Below are positions 11,292 to 22,433 of a stretch of DNA of 64,000 nucleotides, piece by piece. This DNA comes from Tanypteryx hageni. Its lineage: Eukaryota > Arthropoda > Insecta > Odonata > Petaluridae. The DNA is taken from assembly GCA_028673005.1 (NCBI GenBank), contig CM054115.1, positions 1,736,001 through 1,800,000 of the forward strand, written 5' to 3'. The notes under the pieces were generated by a model. The model ran no database searches. It was not told the DNA's origin and was given only the letters and a program-made list of their open reading frames with translations. The stretch's first letter is position 1. The number at the start of each line of letters is the position of its first letter. The translations under genes and the position numbers were made by a program.

Positions 11292-11450
11292 AATTTTAAA
11301 GATTTACTTTTAATGCATTTTATTATTTATGATTTTACTATTTAATACATTGTAGGAAATCGTTTGCAATGTCTCTTGACAGGCAACGAGAAAGGTGCAA
11401 AATGACCCTACCCAGCTGTCGAAGCACCTAAAATCAAATACCTACCTACC

Positions 11451-11462
11451 TTCTGTAGTGTT
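11451..11462. repeat. Target site duplication of LINE copy D, right copy
   Basis: TTCTGTAGTGTT follows the CTAC-rich tail of copy D and re-enters the ORF2 frame of copy C. It pairs with 5521-5532. Confidence 0.8.
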
Positions 11463-13108
11463 TACTTACCTGAATGGGCACCAGTTAACCGCAGAAGCCT
11501 TGAAGACCTTCTCAAACAGCTGCCTAGGCCTTTTGTATTGTTGGGGGACTTCAACGCCCATAACACTTTTTGGGGTGCCTCAATGAATGATGGTAACAGA
11601 AGGGGTAAGCTTCTGCAAAGATTTTTTAGTGACCACAATCTAATATTGTTAAACTCTGATGAGAAGACCCGTTTTAATAGTTTTAACGGAGATATTTCCT
11701 TCATTGACCTGTTTTTATCCACTGCTAATATAGCCCCATTGTTTAATTTATCTGTTCATGAAGAACTCTGTGGAGCGATCACTTTCCAATTATTATTACT
11801 AAGCGTAGTAATAATTGTGATTTTACTCGACATGGGAATTGGCTCTTGAAGAAGGCCAATTGGCCAGTTTTTAAAAATAACCTAAAACTTTGATCACACT
11901 CTTGGTGGCATACGTAATATGGAACTACTCATGGAAGATATAACATCAGCATCTATCAAAAGTATCCCCCGGTCCTCAGGTAAAATGCGGCATGCTCATG
12001 TTCCTTGGTGGAATGAGGAGTGTGCCGAGGCAATCCATAGGCGAAAGAAGGCCCTACGGATATTTCAGAGGTACCCAACAAGTACAAACTTGGCAGCCTT
12101 TAGACGGTTAAGGGCGAAGGCCCGGCAAACAATTAAGGATGCTAAAAGGGTCTCCTGGATGAAATATGTAACTTCCATAAACCACAGAACACCAATAGCA
12201 CAGATCTGGTCAAAGGTGAGAAGTATCTTAGGCTTAGGACATGTATCTCCAGTCACTGCCCTGGAAATAGGTGGCCGCATAGAAACATCCATGCCAAAAA
12301 TCGTTGAAGCTTTCGGCCTTTACTATGCTGATATTAGCAGCACAGCAAATTACGATCGGGCTTTCTTAACCATCAAATGCAATGCAGAGTGTTGCAGGCT
12401 TGACTTTGAGTGAGGTAGCAATGCTGATCCATACAATGATTCCTTCTCGTTATGGGAGTTAACCTCCGCTATCAAGGAAACCAAGGATTCCAGCCCAGGA
12501 GTAGACGAGATCCACAATGCTTTCCTCCGCAACCTCCCAATTTAAAGTTTAAGGAATTTATTAGACACCTTTAACCAGATTTGGAGTGTAGGAAGTTTCC
12601 CGGTAGGCTGGCGTGAATCCATTGTGATTCCAATCCCTAAACAGGGCAGGGAAAAGAAAGTTACTTCGAACTTCCTTCCTATATCCCTTACTAGCTGCCT
12701 GTGCAAGCTAATGGAAAGAATGGTTAATAGACGGCTGATTTTGTTCCTTGAGTGCCGAAACCTCTTTTCAAACACCAAGTTTGGCTTCCAACGTGGTAGA
12801 TCCACAATGGACCATTTAGTTCGAATTGACAACTTTATCCAGGCCTTTTTCCTGGGCCAGCATGTAATAGCCGTATTCTTTGATATTGAAAAGGCATATA
12901 ATAGGACATGGCGGCACAAGATACTAAAGACTTTACACGACTGGGGATTTCGCGGTAATCTTCCAATTTTCATTCGCAACTTCTTAGCAAACCGTGTATT
13001 CAGGGTACGAATTGGCAAGTGTTTAATCACGCCACTTTAACTTGGAGAATGGTGTGCCTCAAGGGTCAGTCTTTAGTGTCACACTCTTTGCAATTGCTAT
13101 TAATTCGT
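11451..13108 (+). pseudogene. LINE copy C ORF2 resumed: APE end, linker, truncated reverse transcriptase
   Basis: Reading resumes with FCSVYLPEWAPVNRRSLEDL, followed by LLGDFNAHNTFWG. The linker is VPWWNEECAEAIHRRKKALR near 12010. The reverse transcriptase blocks are PIPKQGREKK, LTSCLCKLMERMVNRRL, FGFQRGRSTMDHLVRIDNFI and VFFDIEKAYNRTWRHKIL. After a frameshift near 13035, NGVPQGSVFSVTLFAIAI is the last recognisable block. The catalytic xVDD segment and RNase H are missing because the element is cut at about 13108. Stops near 12411 and 12541 and frameshifts near 11800 and 11890 mark it as a pseudogene. It is a continuation of 5227-5532. Confidence 0.8.
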
Positions 13109-13113
13109 CCGGC

Positions 13114-13203
13114 GTGTGCGACGTGGCATTCACATCCTCCCTTTCCCATGCTGCCAGCATGTGCGACGTAGCATTCACGTCCTCTCTTTCCCATGCGTCC
13201 AGC
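13114..13203. repeat. Tandem 45-bp duplication at the end of the LINE nest
   Basis: Two adjacent 45-bp units (13114-13158 and 13159-13203) share TGTGCGACGT at their start and CTTTCCCATG near their end, with a handful of differences. They lie just beyond the point where copy C's reverse transcriptase stops. They may belong to the terminal region of the decayed piggyBac-like element that follows. Confidence 0.75.
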
Positions 13204-13625
13204 GCGAAATTTTCATTAAGTTTTGTTATCGCTACGGCTCTGATTTATGTGCTTTCAGAGAGTGAATATGCAAGCCAATGCTGTCTGCTTTCGTTCTGTG
13301 GTTCCTCGTTGTCTGTGTTTAAGTGTTAGTATTTTTTAAAATTTTTTTTTCTATCTCGGACCTGGCCATAGCAGTGCTTACTAAGGCTCTTCAGGCCTCT
13401 TATCTTTCGTGTGTTGCGTCTTAGACTTTCAAACTTTCAAAAGAGCTCTCATCTTCCTGGCTCTTGTTTACGATGCTTTGAGCTGATGGTCGAGGTTTCT
13501 TAGTGCCTGCGTTTGCGTCGGACATTTTTTTTATTTTTTTTAATTTTTTTTTTCATCTTGGGTCTGTCCTTTAGCCGAACCCCTATTTAGTTCACTATGG
13601 CTTGTATCTCTCGTGAGTTGGCGGA

Positions 13626-14325
13626 TTGGGAAGTGTTTTGGAGAAATATAGTGAAAGTAGTGTAGATATATATTCTGAAGATTCGAACGGGTACTCTATT
13701 GATTCCAGTTCTGAAGAGGAATTGGAAGAAATAACTCACTCAACTGTGAATATTCAAGAGAATATTTGGGGAGATGTCGACAGTGCTAACCCTCCTCGGC
13801 CTTTTGCGTGTGATTTAGTTGGAAAACAAATAGTGCAGGTTTTATCAACAGATTATCCCTTTAGATATTTTGAGTTATTTTTTGATGATCTAATTGCCCT
13901 CATAGTGGTTGAAACTAATCGTTACGCGGAACAATTCCTTGCCCACGAGAAAAATAAGATCACGTCTTTAAAAAATCGCGCTATCAAAAGTGGTTTGCTT
14001 TGCTAATGTTGATGGGAATCATTCAAAAACCAACTCTCAGAATGTATTTTAGTAGAAAACATATATTAGAAATGTCATTTATTCCAAATGCAATGAGTGA
14101 AGAAAGATTTTATTTGTTGAGCAAATTTTTGCATTTTGTAGATAATACCGATAAAGACATTGTAAATAGAGATCCTATTGTATAAAATTCTACCTATCAG
14201 TGATTATTTGAAAAATAAATTCCATAAAATTTATATACCGGGTAAAGAAGTATGTGTACCAAACGCAGCTGAACTACTAAACGTCGGAGGAGCAGCACAT
14301 AGTAGAAATTGGATTGAAATAAATG
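13626..14325 (+). pseudogene. piggyBac-family transposase remnant (PGBD4-like)
   Basis: Three short frames in series carry piggyBac-type blocks. An acidic N-terminus (SSSEEELEEITHS) is followed by FRYFELFFDDLIALIVVETNRYAEQF near 13860-13930. Next is a piece with MSFIPNAMSEERFYLLSKFLHF near 14070-14140, then ILPISDYLKNKFHKIYIPGK near 14180-14245, where the family has the first catalytic aspartate just downstream. The remainder (IDES block, second and third aspartates, cysteine-rich tail) is absent. There is no ATG at the first frame; an upstream ATG at 13597 is out of frame. It differs clearly from the intact piggyBac at 19998-21674. Confidence 0.7.
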
Positions 14326-15097
14326 TATGTATTTATTTTTTATTATATAAAATGAACAATTTTAAATACGACATAATTTTTTGGAAATTTTTTAAATGAT
14401 AATGAAAGTACAAAAAATATTAAAGTGAATAAACCGTTTTAAAGACAAACGATATTTCTAATTGTTATAGTCACATTTCGCTTACGATACGAAATCGCTC
14501 AAGTTATACGTTTAAATAATGTTTATTTAAAAAATGTAAGCTTTTTAACAATATGTTGCCTTGCCATCCGTGTCATTGTTAAAACTCGAGATTGTATTGT
14601 TGTCTCAATCCTCATACTATATTACTAGGGGCCCGATGCAGTACATCCTGCAAACAATTCGGGAACCTTGCGTGAAGTGACCCTATGCGATAGGGCCTAT
14701 GACAAAGAATTTTGACACGGTGTTTTTCGTTGATCCACGTTTATTGATCCTTTCAATATAATCATATAGCACACCCCTTTCCACAATCAAAAACACATAC
14801 ATGGTTTAGACTAACACTTGCCGGTACTAAACATTTTTTGTAATCACTATAAATGCACCGGCCATGAGTCAAATATCTTGCTTAATTATAGAAAGAGATC
14901 AATCACAATCTTTGTCAATATAGTAATCTGCTTTAAACTGCCCAATAAAACTTCCATTAAACTTCCATAAACTTATTAAAACATAAATATGAGGGAGGAT
15001 GGAAAAGGATGAAGAATGGGAAGTGCCTTAAATTAAATGCTTCATCCACGCATCCCCGTTATGTTGACGGGCTTTTATACTAGTTCTTAATAAAAGG
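14326..15097. other. AT-rich stretch without recognisable gene
   Basis: No coding frame with family resemblance was seen. A GC-richer island at about 14630-14710 (with CTAGGGGCCCGATGC) looks like a transposon end but could not be matched to a partner. Confidence 0.5.
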
Positions 15098-15257
15098 CTA
15101 AAGAATAAGGCGGAAGAAATGTTAGGAGATGATCAATTCGGCCTCAAAAAAGGAAGAAGAACCAGAGGTGTTATCGGTAAAATTAGAAATTTATCAGAAA
15201 GTGCAATAGCGTACAACAAAGATTGTTGCATATGTTTCGTGCTGAAACCAGCCGATT
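15098..15257 (+). pseudogene. RTE-type reverse transcriptase fragment
   Basis: An open stretch of about 50 codons reads EEMLGDDQFGLKKGRRTRG, then VIGKIRNLSESAIAYNKD and CCICFV. The pattern (E)xLGxDQFGF+KG+xTRxAIGxxR...xICFxD is that of RTE-clade LINE reverse transcriptases just before catalytic motif A. The frame ends in a stop before the aspartate of motif A. It is an isolated scrap with no flanking ORF. Confidence 0.65.
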
Positions 15258-17897
15258 GAGTAAGACAAGACCGATACTATAAAATACATATGAAGAAAGG
15301 TTAATGCAAGAAGCGCTAGAACCAGTAGCGGACCCAAGGCGATCTCCCGTCCCGTGGACGATCCCATTGCCTTCCACTGGGTGCATTCTTAAATTTATTC
15401 CGCGCAACATTCCTTGTTTCTAGGGCGAAAATTATGTATGTATGAGAACGGAATGAAATATTCTGATGGGAATAGGGATTTTCAAAATGTATAGTCATCT
15501 GCAGAGGCGGAATCATGAGGGGGGAGGGGCAATCGGGGCGATCGTTTAGGGTGTCAATGTGACTGTGAACCAAACCGTTGGTTTGACAGGCAATTTGGTA
15601 CCTGAGCTGAACAGTCTCCTCAGTAGTGACAAACATAGGTTTCTAGTTTAAGTTTTGGTTAGAGAATGCTGTGTGAGTGTGCCTTTCGACGGAGTTTGTA
15701 TGTCTTTGCGTGTGCATAAGTCTCCTTTTGACTTAGGTCCTGCGACAGTGTTCACCAGCAATCTGCAGTGTGAATGTATGCTCTTTCCGCTTACTATCTA
15801 CTATGAAGTGCATCAGGCAGCTGACGTGATTCCCACCTCTAACTGAAATTGATAATTACTCGTAATTTTAATGTTGCGCTTATATAAATGAAGAGGGAAT
15901 TAAAACTGCTGCTGATATGCTTAATAATGATGTCGGTAAACGTGAATTAATCGAAGTTATTCGCAGTTGGAAGCACCGCATGCCTTCAATAAAGAATGAA
16001 AAAAATTATACAGACAAATTTTGGAATTTTTCACGAATACGAATATTTAAGTCCGTTTCCTAATGTGCAAATCTTAATAAGAATTTTCCTCCCATTTGCT
16101 GCTTCAATTTCAACTGGCGTACGTTCTTTAAATAAATTAAAGTTAATTAACAGTTATTTACGGTCGTCAATGAACCAAAAGGAATGCTGGTATGGCCATC
16201 TTATTTGTTGATTAGGCATTAGGATACCGACAAAAATATAGATTCCAATGACTTAGTAAATGTTAGCTGAAAATAAAATTCGCATAGTAAAACCAGCTCG
16301 GGCCCAACTGGGTCGAGTGGGGCACCCGCGGAGATATCGAATGCACACTGAATGGACTTCTGCTACCACTCGGCGAAAAATCTGAAAGGACACGGTTACG
16401 AGTCGGGATGGGATTTTTAACTCGCTATACTATACGATGGGCAAACTAAATAGTGATTGCAGGCAATTGTTCCGACGTCCAGTCATTCGGCCAAAAAAGA
16501 TATCCACCACCTCATTAGTTATAATTGAATAAGTATCTCATATAACTTGGAAAATTCACTTAATACCTCGCTTTCAATGGAAAAACATGTTTAACTAAAG
16601 TGGACCTTTAAAGTCGTACACGGAACATCGTCCCGTTCACATTTCATCTGACTCGCAGCCATTCTCGGAACCATTCTTACTTTGAAAGCCATTAAGATCC
16701 AATAATAGATAATTCGGAGGAAGGAAAAAATTAAAAAGGCAATATGTCCCTATATTAACGAAATTTATATCATTTTCGAAATTGAAAGGTGACTCAAACT
16801 GGGGGGCGGAGATCAAAGATAAGGTATGGAATAGAACGCGAACTTTATAAAACCGAAAGGAAATATGGACAGGAATTGCATCGGCGTATATATTACAATA
16901 AAATAGACTCGCAAAAATATCAAAAGTTACAAAAACCGAGAATAAACGCACGTGGTTTCAAGTGATATATCCTTTTTAAGAGACAGAGTTGATGTTGATA
17001 AGATGAACTCAAAACCTTTGAAATAAATGCAATAAATTTTACATCACCACCGTCAAATGCAAGAAAATTACTTACCACAAGCCTCTGCACACTCGGAACT
17101 TGACTCGTCGAGAACTTTTCTTGATGTTGACTCGAGGGGCCCCAAAAGAGGAATGAAAAACTTGAGCCACTGTCCCGGAAGGGCAACTCAGCGCTACGCT
17201 CATTTGTTTATAATAATAACTAGAAATTCGGTTTTAATAATATGAAATATAGTACGTTAATTACACAAAATATTTGTTTATATACATCCATGATAAAAAA
17301 CTTATTTTTATAATTTGCAAATAATTTTTTAATAATAAACCATTTATAGAAATACTCGAGTGACCTCTATTTTTACTTGGAAAAAACTGCCGACATCTCA
17401 GCTTGATATACATTAAACAGATTTTGGAGCGCAAAATTCAAGTTAAATTTTTTATTGATTATTTAAATGATTAAATTTAAAAAAGTATGTGCCTGCATAA
17501 ACATATATGGAGAGAGAGCGAGAGTTTATTTATATTAGTAATTGAACAAAGATATTTGTTGCTCTCCATCGTTGAATTTTAATTAGTTAATGGGTAAACT
17601 CAAAAATAGGTATTATATTGAATCTATTAGGTACTTAATACTTTCATATTATGGCATCCATCGTAACGTATTTATTATTGATTTTCATGATTCGAATAAT
17701 AGTTTCCGCATAGCTACAAGGGTTGAATTTGTTGTCTACATATGTTTACATCCCAGAGAAAGATCCCAGCTATTACTTTATTAATTGATATAGTCCGCCT
17801 TATGCAAAAATTTTCAAACAGGAAGAAATTTCCTATTCGGAGCTTGATCTTGAAAACTAATGCAAAATATATTTAAAAATGGATACCTGCTATCAGC
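15258..17897. other. Noncoding, transposon-scarred stretch
   Basis: No gene is supported here. At 15650-15790 the sequence resembles 25745-25860 (both contain TTTTGGTTAGAG and GTGTGAGTG), so it is probably a remnant of the repeat family that carries the second hammerhead-like motif. At about 16290-16440 a GC-richer block is open in one frame for some 50 codons (starting NQLGPNWVEWGTRGD). I do not recognise it. Confidence 0.4.
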
Positions 17898-18155
17898 GGC
17901 AAACTTCTGCCTAGGCAAACTAGGCAGCTGCCTAGGGCCCCAACCTCGGCTGGGTCCCCGACTAGGGGCCGAAATGGTACACATTGAGGACACAGGACAC
18001 GGAAAATAATGTCAATTTATCCGAACGAAATAGAAAATAATTGACCATAGTTAATTTTTTGACAAGTCAAGTAGCAACACTGTGTTTGTGTTGTTTGTTT
18101 TGCATCGCACTTGACTTCATTCTATAACTTGTCACTACTTGTCAGTTCGCGTTGA

Positions 18156-18856
18156 AAGTGTGTGTTAGAAAGATTTAACAAAGTGAGCAAATCTCTGCAA
18201 TCTGTGAACATCGAACTGGGTACGATCGCTGAACTTTATCGGTCCTTGGTAACATACCTAGAAGATATAAGGAAAGTCGGTACCTTTGATCGTTATGAGT
18301 CGAAAGCTGTGGAAACAAGCGGTGAACAGGACTACGCATACAATATGAAGAGAAAACGTAAGCGAAAGGTTCATTTTGACGAAGTAAAGGAAAACGAGGT
18401 CGAACTCTCCGGTAGGGACAGATTCAGAGTTACCGTCTTTAACGTCATTATCGACAGGTTGATTGCAGAACTACAGAGACGTGGCTCTGCTTACGAGAAG
18501 TTAAGTAAAAAGTTTGACTTTCTCACGAAGCTACATAGCTTGGAATCTCAAGACGTCCGTGACGGAGCACGGGACCTGGAAGCCTTCTATCCGGGGGATT
18601 TGGACGGTACTTTGGAAAACGAGTGTCTGCACCTGCGAGCTCATTTGTTGTCCGCTGAGGCTATATACAAGTACATTCTGGAAAAAAGGCTTTTTGGACA
18701 TTTATCCAAACGTGGGAATAGCGCTCCGGATGCTGTTGCGTACACCAGGGTCAAACTGTTCGGCAGAACGGTCGTTTTCAGCGCTAGAGAGTAAAGAATT
18801 ATTTAAAATCTACCACTGTACATAGAATCAGAAATAACGCAGTCTGTGGACTATAG
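18156..18856 (+). pseudogene. hAT transposase C-terminal remnant (ZMYM1-like)
   Basis: The main frame (18156-18794) has LERFNKVSKSLQSVNIELGT near the start, then KRKRKRKVHFDEVKENEVEL and DRFRVTVFNVIIDRL, which resemble the C-terminal half of ZMYM1/TTF-type hAT transposases. The hAT dimerisation block is read in the next frame near 18700-18780 (YPNVGIALRMLL, then SNCSAERSFSALE). After another shift, VKNYLKSTTVHRIRN ends with a stop at 18854-18856. Two frameshifts in the last 60 codons and the missing N-terminal half make it a pseudogene. Flanking GC-rich motifs with CTGCCTAGG occur at about 17931 and 19101, possibly near the old element ends, but no clean terminal repeat was resolved. Confidence 0.75.
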
Positions 18857-19332
18857 TGAGGTCATCCGTTCCTTTGCATAGAAGAAAGTTCGTCGCGTAG
18901 CAATGTAATCTTGTAATTATATGTAAATGTAAAAATTATAATGTGTAAAAAAGTATAGTTGGCACTTGTCTATTTCATTTCTAAGTCTGCTTGTCTATTT
19001 TCTAAAGTCAAAGTACGTTAAATAAATAAAAAATAAAAGTAAAGTTTGTTTTTTGCTAAATTACCAAAAAGGGGGTCCCGACTCTGTTAACTGCCTAGGG
19101 GCCCTGGGTCTCTATGTCAGGGCCTGCCCATGGCCAACTATCTAAGTGAAATTCTATTCTACTTACATACATACTAAATTAACACGTTCAACGCTGTAAC
19201 GATTTTTTAATTTTTCGCCGGTGACTGAAACTAATTTTCCTATTTTCCGTTTATATTAAGGTTCAGGATTAGAAATTGATTAGGGAAAAATTTGAAAAAA
19301 AAAATTACGAGTGTAATCAATATTTTAAATTT

Positions 19333-19350
19333 GGACGACAATTGTCGTCC
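19333..19350. repeat. Subterminal palindrome of piggyBac element, left
   Basis: GGACGACAATTGTCGTCC is a perfect 18-bp palindrome. Related palindromes occur at the other end of the element. They may be transposase binding sites. Confidence 0.8.
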
Positions 19351-19921
19351 TCAGTCAGCGGCAAGTGCCGCCCGGGTGTTTTGCAGTATTGCATACCTTC
19401 TCCTGCTTACGTTTATTTTTGTAGACGTATCAGATTTCGCAATTTATCATCAACATCGTTTTTAGCGACAAATGATTTGTATGATATATTCTTTTCTAAG
19501 ATTTGAAACATGGTTTTATGCTGAAATACGAAATGAAAATTCTAAGAGAAAATGATATAATTTTTTTGCAATTACATTCAAAATAATACTATAGAAGCGT
19601 GAACATATTTTTCAGATTTGCTTTCCTTACTTTTTTTACATAGTAAATCCTATAAATAGATTTTCACGTTAATTATTAATAAGTAAAATTATAAATAAGG
19701 CACGGGTGATTTATCGTAAAAACTTTTGTACTGCTTTCGGATTTTGTTACAAATTTAAGTATATAAATAATTTTTACACAGTATTATAAATAAATTTTTA
19801 TTTATATTAAATAAACAGTATTTACATATTGTTTAAATTTTTTACATTTATTAACGTTATTATTATATATTTACGTTATCATATATATTTTTGTCATACG
19901 AACTACAAAGTAATATGATGT

Positions 19922-19981
19922 TATTTTACACATTTACATATTTACACATTTACATTTTTACACATTTACATATTTACAAAT
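19922..19981. repeat. Short tandem repeat (TTTACACATTTACAT-type)
   Basis: A run of imperfect units of the kind TTTACACATTTACAT lies just downstream of the transposase stop codon on the minus strand. Confidence 0.7.
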
Positions 19982-19997
19982 TTTCATGTACACTATA

Positions 19998-21674
19998 TTA
20001 CACATCTCCGAAGCAGATGATGCTTTTGTGGAAATCCACAAAGCATGGTTTAAAACAGAGGGGTGGACGTCCCTCGCAGGCAGGGCAAAAGAATTTCGTA
20101 TCCTTCCTGAACCCTTGGGCTTTACAATATGTACATTTTCTCTGTGAGATGCGTTTTCGTTTATCGTCCATCTCGTATGTGTCAGGATAATGCTTCGACA
20201 ATCCAGGGGTCCTAGAGGGCCGGCTGGGGGAAGGACGTGGAACAGGTTCAGTATAGGCTGGGCGGAGGAGGGATTTTATGATGGAAATTCGGAAATCATA
20301 TAAAGAAATTTTGGGATGAGTGTTTCGGTAAAGGAAATAACTATTTACCAATACGAGGTGAAGTATATGGATCCCCAGTTTTTTGTTCCATTTCAGAGTC
20401 TTACGCTCTATCGGGTAATAAGACATCATTTGATAACAATAATCGATGCCAGCCATTGACTCGTTATAACGAGCAACGGCCTCCGGATTGGAGGTGACAC
20501 TACCTCCTCTCAGGCGACGGACATCGACCATATTGCTTCCGAATTCGGAACTGATCATCAGAACGTCCCGTTTATCTTTCCATTTCATCACACAGACTCC
20601 ACAGGAACTAAAAACATCCACAGCTTCACCTCTTCTTAGTTTTTTAGATATTACCTCAGGAGGATTCCCCTTCCGGTTAGATCGAAGAGATCCTGTACAA
20701 TAGGTCCTCCGCTCTAGTAGATGGTGGGCCAAGTCAACACTGTTGTAATAATTATCCATGAAAAGTGAATGTCCGGCATCTAATTTGCCTTCCATCAACT
20801 TCCATACAACATTGTTGACATGTCCCGGCCCACCTACATCAACATCAGAGGACCCAGCATACACAATAAATCTTAGAACCAAACCGGAAGGTTCGGTGAG
20901 CATGTAAAGTTTAATCCCATACCGGTGCTGTTTACCTTTCATATACATACGAAAGATAAGACGGCCCCTCCAGAGAACCATGGATTCGTCGATGCATAGC
21001 CTTTGGGTCGGTCTCACTATTGCGTCCATTGTTCGGTGAAAAATGTCAATCATTGGTCTTATTTTGTATAATCTGTCCGTAGGTTGTGGCTTCCCGGGTT
21101 CTGGATTTTTTGCGAAATGCAAAACCTGCAAAATCCCGGAGAACCTGTCGCGGCTCATACATTTCCGAAAACAAGGAAAATTAAATATGAAGTCAGTGCT
21201 CCAATAATCGGAGATCCTACTCAATGGGCATGTGCCCATATGAAATAGAATCCCGAGGAAAGTTAAAAATTCTTCTACTGACAACTGCTTCCATTTAGTA
21301 ATCCTTGCTTTCGGAAATTTATTACCTAAAAGTAAAAAGTCGGCCTGCCTATTTGTCTCCGTCACCACCAAATTGGTCATTTCGTCCGTCAGTAAAAGGT
21401 CAAAAAATTGCCGAGGCTCTTCCCCTGGGTCTGGAACATTTAGGCCCGGGGTGTGAGTGAAGGGGATGGCAGGTCTAGTCGGTCTGTTTGAAGTCCAACT
21501 GTAGGTCTGGGTCGAGGTCCTAGTCAAAACAGAGGCAAAGGGGGAACTGGTTTGTACAACGGGAGGGCTAGGAGGGGAGGAAGGCGAAATATTTTGCCTA
21601 CCAGCTGAGGGAAGCTCCACCTCCTCTTCCTCATCCTCCTCGGTGGTGTCTCCCCACTCCGTTTCCCAGACGAG
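19998..21674 (-). CDS. piggyBac transposase (DDE, cysteine-rich C-terminus)
   Basis: The frame is open for about 559 codons on the minus strand. It starts with an acidic stretch (EEDEEEEVELPS) and a serine/proline/threonine-rich region, then the conserved core from PRQFFDLLLTDEMTNLVV. Catalytic positions are visible: the D of IDESMVLWRG, the D of SLFMDNYYNSVDL, the D of MKWKDKRDVLM and the extra D of AGIDYCYQMMSYY. The C-terminus carries a zinc-binding CTYC...CPAC...CFKPC set. The protein cuts and joins DNA at TTAA in the nucleus. Length and domain order fit the family (about 550-600 residues). There is no ATG at the 5' edge: an in-frame TGA sits at 21675-21677 and the first methionine lies inside the core. 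An upstream exon spliced in near 21620-21670 is therefore likely, but I could not place it. Confidence 0.88.
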   Translation of the reverse strand, partial: LVWETEWGDTTEEDEEEEVELPSAGRQNISPSSPPSPPVVQTSSPFASVLTRTSTQTYSWTSNRPTRPAIPFTHTPGLNVPDPGEEPRQFFDLLLTDEMTNLVVTETNRQADFLLLGNKFPKARITKWKQLSVEEFLTFLGILFHMGTCPLSRISDYWSTDFIFNFPCFRKCMSRDRFSGILQVLHFAKNPEPGKPQPTDRLYKIRPMIDIFHRTMDAIVRPTQRLCIDESMVLWRGRLIFRMYMKGKQHRYGIKLYMLTEPSGLVLRFIVYAGSSDVDVGGPGHVNNVVWKLMEGKLDAGHSLFMDNYYNSVDLAHHLLERRTYCTGSLRSNRKGNPPEVISKKLRRGEAVDVFSSCGVCVMKWKDKRDVLMISSEFGSNMVDVRRLRGGSVTSNPEAVARYNESMAGIDYCYQMMSYYPIERKTLKWNKKLGIHILHLVLVNSYFLYRNTHPKISLYDFRISIIKSLLRPAYTEPVPRPSPSRPSRTPGLSKHYPDTYEMDDKRKRISQRKCTYCKAQGFRKDTKFFCPACEGRPPLCFKPCFVDFHKSIICFGDV

Positions 21675-22433
21675 TCACTAAAATTTTCTTCCGTGTAGCT
21701 ATATAACAGAAAATAACAAATAATCAGAAGAATAAATAGAAGCTTGCAAGAAATAACATTTAAAATGAGATAAGTAAAAATAACAAGTAAAAATAACATA
21801 AGTAATAATAACTTACATTTTTCTCCCTCTCACGAGAGATTAACTTTCCCTTAGTATTTTTCGTATAAACACTGAAAAACGGAGAAAGATAATTTAAAAA
21901 TCTAAGAAGAAAACATAAATAGTTAGTAAAAATTTCAGTTACTAAAAATTAGATTGTTAAAAAATACCACCTATGGCTTTGTAGAAGTCCAAAGAAATTT
22001 CTCCCTCTCCTGCAATTTTTTCAATAAAAGAAGTCCTATAAATGACACAAATTGGTTACAAACCACTGAAAAAGTTATCACAGGTACGCCGACATTAAGT
22101 TCGAGGGGGGGGGGGGGGAATTACCTGCACAATGTCCCAAAATAACCTGTCTCCGGAATATGTTTTTCAGGTACTTTTACGAAAAAGAACCTTAAAAAAA
22201 GGAAGAGAAGTTTAGAATTATATGAAAACATCGATAAGATAATAAAAAAACGTACTTAGAAATGCGTACTTACCACCCGGAAAAAAAAGGTTGTCGCTGG
22301 TAAAAGAAGGGTCGGATCTCAAAACTAAGCACACGTGCTAACTCTGTGGAGCCTAGTGAACGACTGCATAGGGCAAGGAAAGTGTTTCGGGTAGGCGTCT
22401 CCCCAGCACTAGCATGGAAAAGGGCGTTGAAAT

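Larger units (their letters stand above)
5533..11450 (+). mobile_element. I-clade LINE copy D, essentially full length (5.9 kb)
   Basis: Copy D is bounded by a 12-bp target duplication and lies inside the ORF2 of copy C. It has a 5' UTR of about 600 bp, ORF1 (6149-7398) and ORF2 with APE, reverse transcriptase and RNase H (7611-11291). A 3' UTR of about 160 bp ends in a CTAC-type simple repeat (11436-11450). Retaining both the 5' end and RNase H is typical of I-clade elements. The 5' end starts with hairpins: GGGAGTA/TACTCCC (5539-5545/5559-5565), GCAG/CTGC (5566-5569/5575-5578) and GGTCG/CGACC (5580-5584/5592-5596). Frameshifts and stops in both ORFs show it is no longer autonomous. Confidence 0.85.
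3636..13108 (+). mobile_element. I-clade LINE copy C, split by copy D
   Basis: Copy C starts inside copy B's ORF1 with a structured leader like that of copy A. It continues through ORF1 (3963-5143) and the start of ORF2 (5227-5532), then resumes at 11451 after the inserted copy D. The reading sense of ORF2 continues across the gap: ...IKFCN before and FCSVYLPEWAPV after. C is lost at about 13108 in the middle of the reverse transcriptase, where unrelated sequence with a 45-bp duplication begins. It is clearly older than D, because ORF1 and ORF2 have several stops and frameshifts. Confidence 0.75.

Noticed and set aside
14714..14740. Third hammerhead-like motif on the minus strand (AAACACCGTGTC)
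   Set aside because: Only the downstream string is shared with 25718-25730; no CTGANGA or stem II precedes it.
21524..21799. Minus-strand frame upstream of the piggyBac transposase as its first exon
   Set aside because: It is in a different frame from the transposase and mostly hydrophobic AT-rich translation; no convincing donor was located.
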